Assembly (NCBI GenBank): GCA_030685235.1
Contig: MU839137.1
Span: 186,001 to 250,000 of the forward strand
Source: Copromyces sp. CBS 386.78
Lineage: Eukaryota; Ascomycota; Sordariomycetes; Sordariales; Sordariaceae
DNA: 64,000 nt
Direction of reading: 5' to 3'
The number at the start of each line of letters is the position of its first letter. The first letter of the stretch is position 1. The position numbers and the translations under genes were made by a program. The notes beneath the pieces are model-generated. The model was not told where the DNA came from, ran no database searches, and worked only from the letters and a program-made list of their open reading frames with translations. This document shows, piece after piece, positions 22,200 to 32,851 of the stretch.

Positions 22200-25100
22200 T
22201 ACATTATTATTGGTTACTACTATATTCGGCTTCTTATAATTATAATAATATACATCCAATAAGGCCGTCTTAAATATTTTGGACATCTTCTCTTTATAAG
22301 TCGGTATACGTAGCGTGTCCCTACAGTATTCGGGTGATAGGCGACTAAGGGCAGCTAGATTCTAGTAGTTATAATCATCTTTAATCTTAATAGATATAGC
22401 GATATCCTTTACGTCTACTAAATAATTGATATTAGCATTATTATTATTAGTATTTATATCGATTCTTTCCGGCAATAATAAAGCGAAGAGGGTAGGCGTT
22501 ATCTTATATAAGGCTTTTAATATTGCGGTAATTTCCGGCTTATCAAATATAAAACTGTTTATAAGGATTATACAGATTATCTAGATTATATTTTCATAGT
22601 TGAAGAGGTCTTTTTCGGGATTCTTATAATTGGTTTTAATAACCAAATTTTTAAATAACCTAATAGTAAGATATATACAATTAGTATTTATATATTAGTA
22701 ATAGGCGGCTAACTTACTTATATTTTAACTCTAAGTGTAATACTATGAATAAAGAAATAAACTTATATCGTTCTCTTACTTCCTTATAGTATAGATTAAT
22801 ATGAATATTTAGTTTTGCCGCCTATTATTGAAATTTGGTAGCCTTTTAGGTAGAATTTAATCGCCTAATATTAATATCGTCGTCGATTATTATACTTAAA
22901 GGTTCTTCTATTGAAGGCGCTACTATATTATTAATATTATTAAAGGCCGTAGCTATAACGCTAACGACCGTTAACGTACAACAAACTCTAGTAACAGCTT
23001 AAGCCTTAGCGCCGGGTATTGCGTTTATTACTTTAGCAGCGATTTAATATAATTTTTGGAAAACCTTTTAATTAAATACTATATATTAGTGTACGGTATT
23101 TGCCTAGTAGAGGCCCGGGTTATCCGTTGAAATTATTGAATTAATTTCGATAATATTAAATAAATAATATAATATAATACAGCTACTAGGTATTAATTTA
23201 ATATTATTGAATTGTTTATCGTCGATTTAGTCTTTGAATATTTTTTGTAAGGCCTTTACGAATAGTGCTTTAAAATAATAGTCCTTTAACTAAATTATAA
23301 ATAGAATTATTATATATATTAATTAGCGGGCGTATTCGGATAAGGAATATTAGAAGATATAATATAGCGATTGTATTTTGTCCTAATTAAGTGGATATAG
23401 TATTCGTCTTAGTATTTAACAATATTCGATTATTACACTCTTTATTAGGGCTTAGTCGATAATAATTTAGTATAGTATTTTTATAATACTTCTAAATTTA
23501 GAATATATAGTATTAATAAATTTACCGCCGATAAGATCTAATACGGGCATAACGTATATTACGGGCGAGGGATCGATTAAAATATTTATTTTACTAGAAT
23601 ATCGACTTTTTACTATCTTAATTAGCCGTTATTGCAAATATAGGCGTTAGCGTTCGATTTTATAATAGGTACGACTATATTCGATAATATTATACTATAA
23701 ATTAATCCGATCTACCTTCGAGATTTTATAATTCTAATAACCTTTATTAGCCGACTATAATAAAACGCCGCTATTTTCTTATTATTGTAATATATTTCCG
23801 ACGAACGTAATAATAGGGGTATATATTAAAATAGTTTAGTCTTCGATTCTAGCGAATATATTACTATTATCCAATTTAGTAAATAGTTCTAATACTTTTA
23901 TAATTTCTTCGAAGTTGGATCTATATAAGCCGAAAATAATTGGGAAAATATTATATTATTTAGTAAATTCCTTTTTAAGAAGGGAGATAAATTGGATATA
24001 TACGCCTATTAACAATTTATATATTACCTAATATAATATAAAACCGTCGGTAAATACTATAATCGGTATTAATATAAGTAGTATAAGATTTTTTATAAAT
24101 CGTTTAATAAGGATATTACGGCGGAAGGTCTATATTTTTAATAAATTTAGTACCGAGGATACTTTATAGGCTAGAAAGATAAAACTCTTCTTTTTATTAT
24201 ATATACGCCGAATAGGAAATGCGATATCGGATGGGAAACTATCGGTATTAAATAGATATAAAGAATTAAATACTAGGTCGAATTAGAAGTTCTTATTATA
24301 GTTATAGCCGATGATTATATTTTCCAATATAAGTTCGCGCGGGTCCGTAATTAGAATATATTCCCCTTTAATAAAGGGTTATTTACTATATAAATCGACC
24401 TTTAGCTTTATATTCTTTAATTCGAAGCTATAGATTAAAATTTCTACTTTTTAAAATCGGCTAATAATTAAAATAATTACGCCCTTCTTTCTTTATATAA
24501 TATTGGGGTAATTAGTATACTTTCTATCCTCTAAGGCGATAATATTATAAAGGTTATAAGTAAATTCGCGTTCGTTTTTCCAAATTTCGAAGACCTAGCC
24601 GCTATAGAATTTAATTATATCGTTAATCGTACTATCCCGCCGGCAATAATATAATTAATTAGCGCATTTAAAATCGATAAAATCGTTAAAGAAAACGGGG
24701 TTTTTCGGATCGTTATCGCTATTATAATACGGCTTATAATAGGCGTACTCTCCGGATATAATATAAATAGAACTAGCCTATTAAGAAGAATAATATACTT
24801 CAATTGGCGAATTTACAACATAGGCAAGCCCAAAATATATATTATTAACCATTTTCGAAACTAATAGACGACGAATAAAATCGATCGGATTTAAGAAGAA
24901 TATTTCCTATATCGGGTTTTTAGCTTTCTCTTCATCGACTTCGAGGGTACAATAAATCCTAACGGATAAGATTTTCTTAAAATTTAGAGCTAACGTCGTT
25001 AACTACATTTCTATTAAAGGCAATATTTCGTAGACGTAGCACTTTAATATATCGAAGATACTTAGTAAAAAGGCAATTTTACCGCTAGGATCGGGAAGTA

Positions 25101-25485
25101 TACTAAGAATTTCTTTTAATATAGTATATTACTCCTTCGATACGCTATATCGGATATAATAAATCCCGAATACCTACTTAAAATCGTTAAAGTCTCGATA
25201 TTTTCTTAATATATTAACGATAATTAACTTAGGAAAGTAATTTGTCTCTACTACTAGATCGGATCTATTTAGCAGTAGTAGGGGTAGTAGAGGAACGAAA
25301 TCTTCCTCGTTATCGTTAAACGCTAGAACTTCATTGGACGCATCCTCTAAATTATCTACAATATCGCCGTTATCTTAATAGTCGGCCAACTCTCTAAACT
25401 CATCCAAGGTCGGCGGATTAAACTCAAGCTCGCTAGCGTTATTATTATTAACCCCATTATTTATAAGAGTCCGGGCTAAATCCAT
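22200..25485 (-). pseudogene. CACTA (Tnp2-type) transposase, destroyed by RIP
   Basis: From an ATG at 25485 a single minus-strand frame can be followed for more than 1.5 kb with only in-frame TAA/TAG codons where Gln is expected (CAA/CAG changed to TAA/TAG), and in pieces beyond that. It starts acidic (P-P-T-L-D-E-F-R-E-L). Around 24030-24062 it shows F-T-D-G-F-x-L-Y followed by L-L-I-G-V-Y and P-I-I-F-G-L-x-x-S-N-F, and around 23768-23800 G-N-I-L-x-x-x-E-N-S-G followed by a Y-N-I-I-E...R-x-Y-Y-K segment. These match the Tnp2-type conserved blocks (the DG motif, then G-D-x-P-Q-x-x-x-x-S-G). No gene product is possible. The lower end is approximate. Confidence 0.62.
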
Positions 25486-26375
25486 CTTATCGAAATCCTA
25501 TTATCAAATCAATTATCTATATCATATAGCATTTAATATACAAAAAGCTAACAACTTACTTAAAATCCAATAAATAAAGGAAGGTCGTTATAAATATCAA
25601 CGCCTAAATCCGGGTCGTCCTTATAATCGCCTATAAGTGCCCACATAGTAATATCGTCTTCTTACGAATTATATCCTTAATAAAGACACTTAAATTAATT
25701 AGGTTAATTAAATTAATTAAATTAACTAAAGTTTACAATAGGAGGGGATTAATTAGGACTCGCGACAATAAAGGGATCCTATATTAGTCTTCCTTCGGCA
25801 TCGTATCTATTAGCGGCCGCGCTCAATAATAATCTATTCTTTCCAAGACCTTTCCTCCTTATATTAATAATAATTATTTTAATAATTATCTAAATTAAAG
25901 GTAAAACGGGAGCGAGAAATATAGGGCAAGGCCGCGAATTTAAATATCAATTTCAACGATATATAAAAAATGCGCGCACGTCCTATTAAAACTAGGAAAA
26001 ATAACTAATAAGATCGCTAAATTCTAATTTTAATATAATTATATTTTTATATAATTTAAAGGTAGTACAGGCAAGAAAAATAAAATCGCTAAAAGAGAAT
26101 TTTAATAATTACGGGTTAAAAAAATAGTAGTCCTACGCTCGCTATAAATTTTAAATTAGACTAGCCGCCCTTAGATTTAAACCGCGCTTTTAACCGCGAC
26201 CGTATTCAACCTTAAATATATTTACTAAATAATATTTATTGAAATAAAGTAAGAGATCCGAACTATTGGTATTAAAAGAAAAAAATATTAATATAATAAA
26301 TATAGAAAAAGAAAAGAAAAAAGAAAAGACATAAAGAAATCCGACTACTACACTAGATAGCAAATACGAATATTA

Positions 26376-27060
26376 ATACTACATACTAGTTATAGGAGCA
26401 ATACCGCCGGAACCACCATCCTCGCTACTAGTACCAAAACCACTACCCTCGCCGCCAAAGCCGCCGCCAGAGCTAAAACCAATACGGCCAACACGACCAA
26501 ACCGATCCGGAGGAAGAGGGGGCGGGGTATCGATTTTGAACCGGGCTATAAAATATTAGTCTTATTATTAATAAACTAGTATTAACATTGAATTATATTC
26601 TTAATTTACTTAAAATAGTTTACTCGGTAGCGGTATAATCCTTCCGCTATTTCTTAATATACTTTCTCGCCTCGAAAATTTCAAAAAAGCAATCCTTATT
26701 GACCGCGGCGAACTCCGGCTTATATAGAGCCTTATCGTAGAATTTAAAGAGGTCTAACCTCTTCGTCGCCCCGGCACCAATTACCGAACCCTTAGCAATA
26801 CTATATATTTTATAATATCGTTAATATTACTTCTAAATATTTAGAATATTGGATTATACTTAGAGAATTTACTCCTTAAGCTTCTCGCGGATATATTCGA
26901 CCATTTCGACGGCAAGGCCCTTAAATATCCCTTTAAATATATTAATATTATTATCCTTTCCTTTCTTTTTTTTATCATCTTCTTCTTTTCTTTCTTTTTT
27001 TTACTTACACTCTATATAATACTTACCTAGCTCAAAGGATCTATTATAATCGATATACTT
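26376..27060 (-). pseudogene. Degraded accessory reading frame in the CACTA-like block
   Basis: Reading the minus strand, a piece rich in Lys/Glu/Asp is encoded around 26950-27020. It is followed by a readable stretch (K-R-L-D-L-F-K-F-Y-D-K-A-L-Y-K-P-E-F) near 26700-26790 and a Gly/Ser-rich end around 26380-26530 that escaped most C-to-T change. I do not recognise the protein. It may be the second gene of the CACTA-like element or belong to another element. Several stops interrupt it. Confidence 0.3.
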
Positions 27061-27688
27061 CGATATCTAATACCAAACTTTAAAAAAATTCTCGATATTC
27101 TAGGCGGTATAGGCGAGCCGCTTAATACGGGCCGTATTAGGCTCGCTCTCGATATTGAAGAGAAAGTCGTATAGCGGTTCCTTATAATAAGCTATTATAA
27201 CTTTCTATATATAGTAAGTATGTAAATATCTCAATATTTTCTCAATATTTTACTATATTATAATAAATACTTACTTCTATAGCCTTCAGCACCTCCTCCT
27301 TATAATATTTCTGGTCATCCAGGAATTTATCCCGCATATCGGTCTACTAACGAATATCTGGCGAAACATCTAGACCTAGCAAATAGTAAATACGCTCCTC
27401 CTCCCTAAATATATATACAAAGTCAGTATATATCTTTCCTACTATTTAGTATAGTAATATATATAGCGGGAACGTTCTTTGCCTAAAGGAACAAGTACCA
27501 ATGGGATTCGCAATCAATCTTCCGCTGTAATTTATTATTAGCATCGATATCAGCGTCCGGAGGGAATACCGGCTTCCTCTTCCGGCTTTGTATATTAATC
27601 GCGGAAGTAGCGACCTCTTTACGTATTATCCGCTATACCCTATTATCAGTATTTATATCTAGTATATTAGCAAATATAGGAAAGTATA

Positions 27689-27822
27689 AGGAAATTAGAT
27701 AGGAAATTAGATAGGAAATTAGATAGGAAAGTTTATAGTCCGGCTATTGCTAAGCGGGCCATTATTATTACTATTATTACTATTGCTATTGCTATTGCTA
27801 TTACTATTACTATTACTATTAG
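27689..27822. repeat. Two adjacent simple tandem repeats
   Basis: 27689-27730 repeats a 12-mer (AGGAAATTAGAT) a little over three times. 27761-27822 is a run of CTATTA/CTATTG hexamers. Both lie within the AT-rich block. Confidence 0.75.
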
Positions 27823-28068
27823 TCTCCCTAAGCGGGCTCTAGAGGGCGTCGATATCGTTGAGGTCGGCTATCTTTTACTATATTAATATTAATATCTTTT
27901 CTTTTCTAACTAGTTTACTAACTGTAATACTAGCAGTACTAGAGCCCATCAATATTAGTACTATCCCAACTATAGTATCTAGGCTATATATATATAGGTA
28001 AAAAGGGAAAGCAAGGGCTTACATTAGTTCTACACACAAGTCAATTAATACATAGACTATAATAATTC

Positions 28069-28289
28069 TATAACGGGTCTACAAGAGTAAAGCACAGCGA
28101 GTAGTCATATAATGGTTGAAATACTATATTTGATAAGGAAGAAAAGGAAGGAAAGACTGTACAAAAGGTACAGTCTGGAACGAGGGTTTTATACACCGTG
28201 CCAAGGCCGGGGCAGCCGAACCAGAGCCTACGGAAGTTATAATCTAGCATTAGCCAAATCCTAAACCCTAAAGCGCTAGCCTTATAACA
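28069..28289 (-). repeat. LTR (3' LTR in element orientation)
   Basis: 221 bp, the same length as the partner at 30042. By eye the two differ at roughly 34 positions, every one a transition, with no indel. It lies next to the polypurine tract. Confidence 0.88.
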
Positions 28290-29349
28290 TTACCCCCCTA
28301 CTCCCCCTCGGGGAGCGCGGCCCTACGTATAAATAATTAACTATACGAAAAACGAAAATCTAATCCGACTATACCCAACCTAACGCCTATCTAGCGGCGA
28401 AGAAAAAATACAATACTTAGAAAAAGATATCTACAATTAAACCCCCAAATAAACGCTACGTAATCACTTATTCCCTACCCGAATCGGTAGTACTTCGCCA
28501 AGTACCTACCCTTATAGAACTATACCCAAAAGGCTAATAAGTATTAAAATTTACTTAGGGAATATATTTAGACCGTACCCATCCGGGAACTTCTTCTACC
28601 GCATTACAAATCTATACCTAGTTAATAATTAAAATTACAGTTATTACCTAGTACTTTGTATCGCTCTACTTCTCCTACTAATAAGAGCCCTTACCCCTCG
28701 CTAAAGGTAGGTTCAATAACCGTTACGCCTACAAAATATTATATTTATTACTTTCCTACAATTGCGTTTTATAGTAGATACTAACTTCTAATTGGCTATA
28801 CGTAAAGGGGTAAATAATATAAGGGCTTACTATATTACTATAGTAGTAAATAGCTAGTATTTCCGCTGTTGTAACTTCGCCTCTCCTAATTACCGGAAAT
28901 TCCTCCTTTTAAATCCCTAATCCAACGCTCCCTCTACTATAGTTTTATTAAAGCGTTATTATCTAATAATATAACAACTATTTAATCTATATCTTCCTTT
29001 CCTTAATTATTACTATTATAACCGCTTAAACCCCTAACCGGGTTAGATTAAATAATATTCATCCAAATTTTTTTATACTATTTAAATTAGTAGGAGCTAC
29101 TCCTATAATTAATATACTTACTTTCCTTCTTCTACCGATTCCTCTACTTCTAAATTAGCAATAAAGACGGCTTTACCGCCGAAGTATTAATAAAAGTATT
29201 TATAGGATTATTAACGTTATTATTAACCTAAGCCTACTTTAATAAAGATAAGGAAGTTAAAAAGGAATTGCCGTTAAATCGGCGAAAATACGTAAATAAA
29301 TTTAAGTACTACTCTAATATATCAGTATAATCGGCGAAGCGGTATTTCT

Positions 29350-29830
29350 ATTCGTTATTAAAGGTAGGGGTAAATTAATTAACCTTAGCAGAATCCGGCT
29401 ACAAATTTATACGAGTATAGTAGAACACCTCTTTAAAGCGAACGAGAAAAAGTACTATTAATTCACTACCCTTTTAACGAAGGTAGTAAAATTTTTAATC
29501 TATTCTTTTAATAATGTTAAAATTACTATATGTAAATTTAAATTTTTCGATAAATTCTTCGGGGGTATAATTCCTAATACTAATAAAGGCGATTAGTAGC
29601 TTCTTAATAGTAAACGATAAGTAGGCTAATAAATAATAGAATTATACTTCTATATCGCCGATAGTAATGCTATCTATATAGAATTTCGTTTGAAGGTTTA
29701 AAACCTAAGTTTCGAAATCTACTTTATCCCCAGAAAATTTTTCGAAATAGGGAAGGATTAGTTTTAATTAAATAAGCGAAGTCCTAAGAGCGGCGAACTT
29801 ATTCAATATATTTGTAAACGTAGTATTAAA
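29350..29830 (-). pseudogene. Gag-like fragment of the LTR element
   Basis: The minus-strand translation gives a run with L-P-Y-F-E-K-F-S-G-D, W/stop after F-E-T, and L-Q-T-K-F-Y-I-D, ending T-P-E-E-F-I-E-K-F. This resembles the capsid segment of gypsy/copia Gag proteins. It is interrupted by RIP-type stops. The assignment rests on pattern only. Confidence 0.45.
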
Positions 29831-30041
29831 TTATTCGAACCGTTCTTAAGGGTTTTAAAACTAGAGGATTATAATATTTAGTACTATATCGAAAGGGACA
29901 GAGGTCCGGTAGCGAAAGGATAAGAACGGTTATCGAAGGTAAATAAAGGATTTCGTCGCTAGAGGTACGAGAGCGACGAAAGGCGACTTTTAAAGCATAT
30001 AAGCGATAGTATAATATCGTTAAAAAGAAGGTCAAATATAA

Positions 30042-30262
30042 TATAACGGGTCTATAAGAGTAAGGTACAACGAGTAGTCGTATAATAGTTAAAATATTAT
30101 ATTTAATAAGGAAGAAAAGGAAGGAAAGACTGTATAGAAGGTGCAGTCTAAAACGAGGGTTTTATATACTGTACTAAGGCCGGGGCAGCCGAATTAGAGC
30201 CTACGGAGGTCATGATCTGGCATCAGCCAGATCCCAGACCCCAGGGCGCTAGCCCCATGACA
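30042..30262 (-). repeat. LTR (5' LTR in element orientation)
   Basis: 221 bp. The outer 70 bp (30190-30262) kept most C/G bases while the inner part is more strongly mutated. The other LTR shows the opposite pattern. Confidence 0.88.
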
Positions 30263-30850
30263 ATTCCGTCAGGGGTTTATTGAAGGCATCACCACGACGT
30301 CGACAGCGAGCACAATATATAAAAAAAAGGACACGGCGGCGTAAAAATCTTCAATTGACTACGGATGTAACTATTTCGGAATTTTTGTAGGAGTAGCGAG
30401 AAGATTTTTTACATAGGGTACACCCAAAATTGCGCCAAACTTTAAAATTCAGTCTTAGGAAGGAGCCCCTAACGCCTTCCTTCCCAAACGCCTTCGCTCT
30501 TGCCCGTTTAATATATAGATAGTCTAGCGACCCTCCACAAGTCTAGACCGTCCCCAAACCCTTCCCCGACGTCTCAATCTATCCGACTGTTAGCTATATC
30601 GACGATCGAATCTAAAGACCGTAATTTGGCTATCGATATAGGCGATATCTAGATTGTTAGCAGTTTAGCAATGCAGTCCGTACACGCACTATTGTCAATT
30701 AGTAGACTATTACAATAACCGTTTATGTGTATAAGCTAATTAGGATTTTGGCGACCGCTTACAGAATCTACGGTTTAATTGAATAACAGTCTATTTATAT
30801 AACGGTCGACTTTTCACACGTCTTACTCGATGTAGGCCGTGGCCATACTA

Positions 30851-32669
30851 TTTACATTTAGCGACTGTGTTCCCACCGTCGAGAAAAACCCGGATCTGCA
30901 GCTAAGTACTGCAGGTAGAGGGTGGGCCTGCCAAGAAAAGATACAATTTCACGGCTAAGGGGATAGGCGAGAGGAAACTCCCACCCACCGTCTTCTCGAA
31001 CTCGAAGACGTTTTGCATCATTCAACTTCAAACAATGATGTCGTCGTCGCCAATGGTTCCTCTGCAAGCTTTTGGTACACGCCATTGACGAAAAGAGAAG
31101 ATATGCCTCGATAACGACCTAGCAACGCCAACTAACGGCGGCGGCAGTGACCGGTTTTCTTCCCCATACCCCCACGTTTACCAGTGATGCCGGTCAGTCT
31201 CTCTCCGATAGCATTCGGAGGTTGGATATGTACTCCTTAGCCCGTAGGGCTACGGTAGGCTGATACATGAGCAAGTATGTCGCCCAATCTGACAATCCAG
31301 AGAAGCTCCATCCAGAGAGGGTGACCGCGAGTACAGAGAAAAGGATCAGAGTACCGCGGAATGATGATCCTCGATGGAGAACCGATGTACACATGTCGCC
31401 ATGGCGGCTGCCGTCATGCCCCGATAACATTGTACGTTGGCTGTCTCGCCGTTTGTCAGCCAACTACAACGGCACATGCCTTGCCTCTGGACAAACCCCA
31501 TCTCAGTGCGAAACGCACGGTTATCCCTTTAGCGGTGGAGATGAACCATTTTATGCCCCGACATTCGTATGGCCAGCCGATTGGCCACATTCAATCCATT
31601 TCTAGCTCTTGGCGACGAAGATACCTGAGATCTGCCAGCACGTGTAGATGTGGATTTTAGAATGCCAATAAGACCCAATAGAAGACGCTGTTAGCGAGCT
31701 TGGCGAGTCCTTCAAAAGTTGCCCGAGTACTGCAAGTGGAGGAGGTCTTGGCAAAAAAAGGTTTATTATCACCGCTAAAGGGATTGCCGTGTGTGCAGGC
31801 TTACGGGTATGCTACTCTCGTCTGACTGGATCACTAAACAATATCCGGGACGACCGACATAAACGGTACCAGACTTCGCTTCGTGGGCTCGATATGACTA
31901 AGCTCTCACTCCTCAGCTCCTTGAAGGAACGGTTTGACCTCGGCGGCGCGGCCAATTTTTTCAACAAGCGTCTGTGCGAGCGGGAGTGAGTTGACGGCAT
32001 GCATACACTATGGAGATGTCTTCCGTACCAAGGCAATAGCATCGGCCATTCCTCGAAGGTCCTATCCTGCGTTCACCGGAGAGAGGCCGGATGTGACAGC
32101 ATCCGAAGACGTGCTCGTTCATCCCGCGCCGCCCACGTCGTCGTCATCCGTTGGCAGTCCGGAGCATGCGGATTTAGAAAGCCGACGACGAATGCCGCAA
32201 TCCATTGACAGGAAAAGGAAGCGGGGAAACGGTAGAATTCAAGGGCCCTACCAGTTCGTCGCTTACGGAAGATCACGAAACAGTCTGGTGATTTGTTCGG
32301 GGCCTCCTCCGATATTATTGTCTCGACTCGAGCCTCATCGGTTGCCCCTTACTCAAATCAACGCATAAGCACTCATCCAGTTGAGTCAAAGAACGGTATG
32401 TGCCGCGGTAATTTTGCCCTAACTCGCAAACCTACAGCTGCAGCATGACTAGAAAGTTTGAAGGCCGGACCTGCGAGCAGGTATTCGAAATATGGCGAAA
32501 TGGGGAGAGTCGCACATGACGAGCATGGAGCTTCAACTTATCCATACCATGGTCTTTTTCAGGGTCCTCTACCGCATTACAACATACGCCCAATGGCGGC
32601 CATGGTCTATGGGCCGTCGGTCGTTGAACCGTGGAAGATGTTAAGCATAAAGGATCCATTCCCGCTTGT
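30851..32669. other. Normal-composition island between two transposon blocks
   Basis: 1.8 kb with ordinary base composition and CpA present, so largely untouched by RIP. No gene is supported; the frames at 31267-31660 and 31789-32368 lack a usable ATG and have no recognisable motif, although part of 31850-31985 looks protein-like. It contains three related copies of a ~45-bp motif (listed separately). Confidence 0.5.
30929..31795. repeat. Three dispersed copies of a ~45-bp motif
   Basis: Copies lie at 30929-30969 (+), 31513-31557 (-) and 31751-31795 (+). The second and third share CACCGCTAAAGGGAT exactly and align over about 45 bp (GGCA-AAA-GG-TT-AT...CCGTG-GT). The first is more distant (TTTCACGGCTAAGGGGATAG). 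The second and third form an inverted pair about 190 bp apart. Confidence 0.55.
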
Positions 32670-32734
32670 CGCTGTGCCTTGCAAGCACGGTGTCAGTCCC
32701 CACTTTTGCATTTGACCGCCAGATATACATACAT
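32670..32734 (+). repeat. Left terminal inverted repeat
   Basis: 65 bp beginning CGCTGTGCCTTGCAAGCACG and containing CAGTCCCCACTTTTGCA. It matches the complement of 37357-37421, with four to five transitions at the inner end (this copy has T/A where the other has C/G). Confidence 0.85.
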
Positions 32735-32851
32735 CGTAAAAACGTCGATACGTGACAATAGTAAAATCTTCATCCAGCTATATTATTACTAATTTAGAGG
32801 GTATTTACAATCTGATTACTATTCTATATTCGTATAGACTCCCCGTATCTA

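Larger units (their letters stand above)
28069..30262 (-). mobile_element. Short nested LTR retrotransposon, RIP-mutated
   Basis: Two direct 221-bp LTRs (28069-28289 and 30042-30262) flank 1752 bp of internal sequence. A 4-bp target duplication, ATTC, lies at 28065-28068 and 30263-30266. Read on the minus strand, the LTRs run TGTCATGGGG...CCCGTTA(C/T)A, and a polypurine tract (GAGGGGGAGTAGGGGGG) sits just before the 3' LTR (plus 28290-28312), which fixes the orientation as minus. The minus strand at about 29350-29830 retains a Gag-capsid-like piece (F-E-K-F-S-G-D-K-V-D-F-E-T followed by L-Q-T-K-F). There is no room for pol, so it is non-autonomous or internally deleted. Confidence 0.85.
20930..30850 (-). 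mobile_element. RIP-mutated CACTA/EnSpm-like transposon block (with nested LTR element)
   Basis: This is an AT-dominated block with almost no CpA/TpG, interrupted by a nested LTR retrotransposon at 28069-30262. The minus strand from 25485 downwards carries a ruined Tnp2-type transposase. Both outer flanks (20930-21150 and 30510-30850) are dense in the same short motifs (CGGTCG, ACGTCT, AGTCTA and their complements), as expected of the subterminal repeats of CACTA elements. The exact ends and the 3-bp target duplication could not be fixed, so the limits are approximate. Confidence 0.5.

Noticed and set aside
24615..24803. 62-codon minus-strand open frame
   Set aside because: It is merely the longest stop-free piece of the ruined CACTA-type transposase, not a separate gene.
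31789..32368. Protein-like frames in the island between transposons
   Set aside because: The frames begin at GTG/TTG, shift between phases and show no motif. Possibly a gene remnant; too weak to call.
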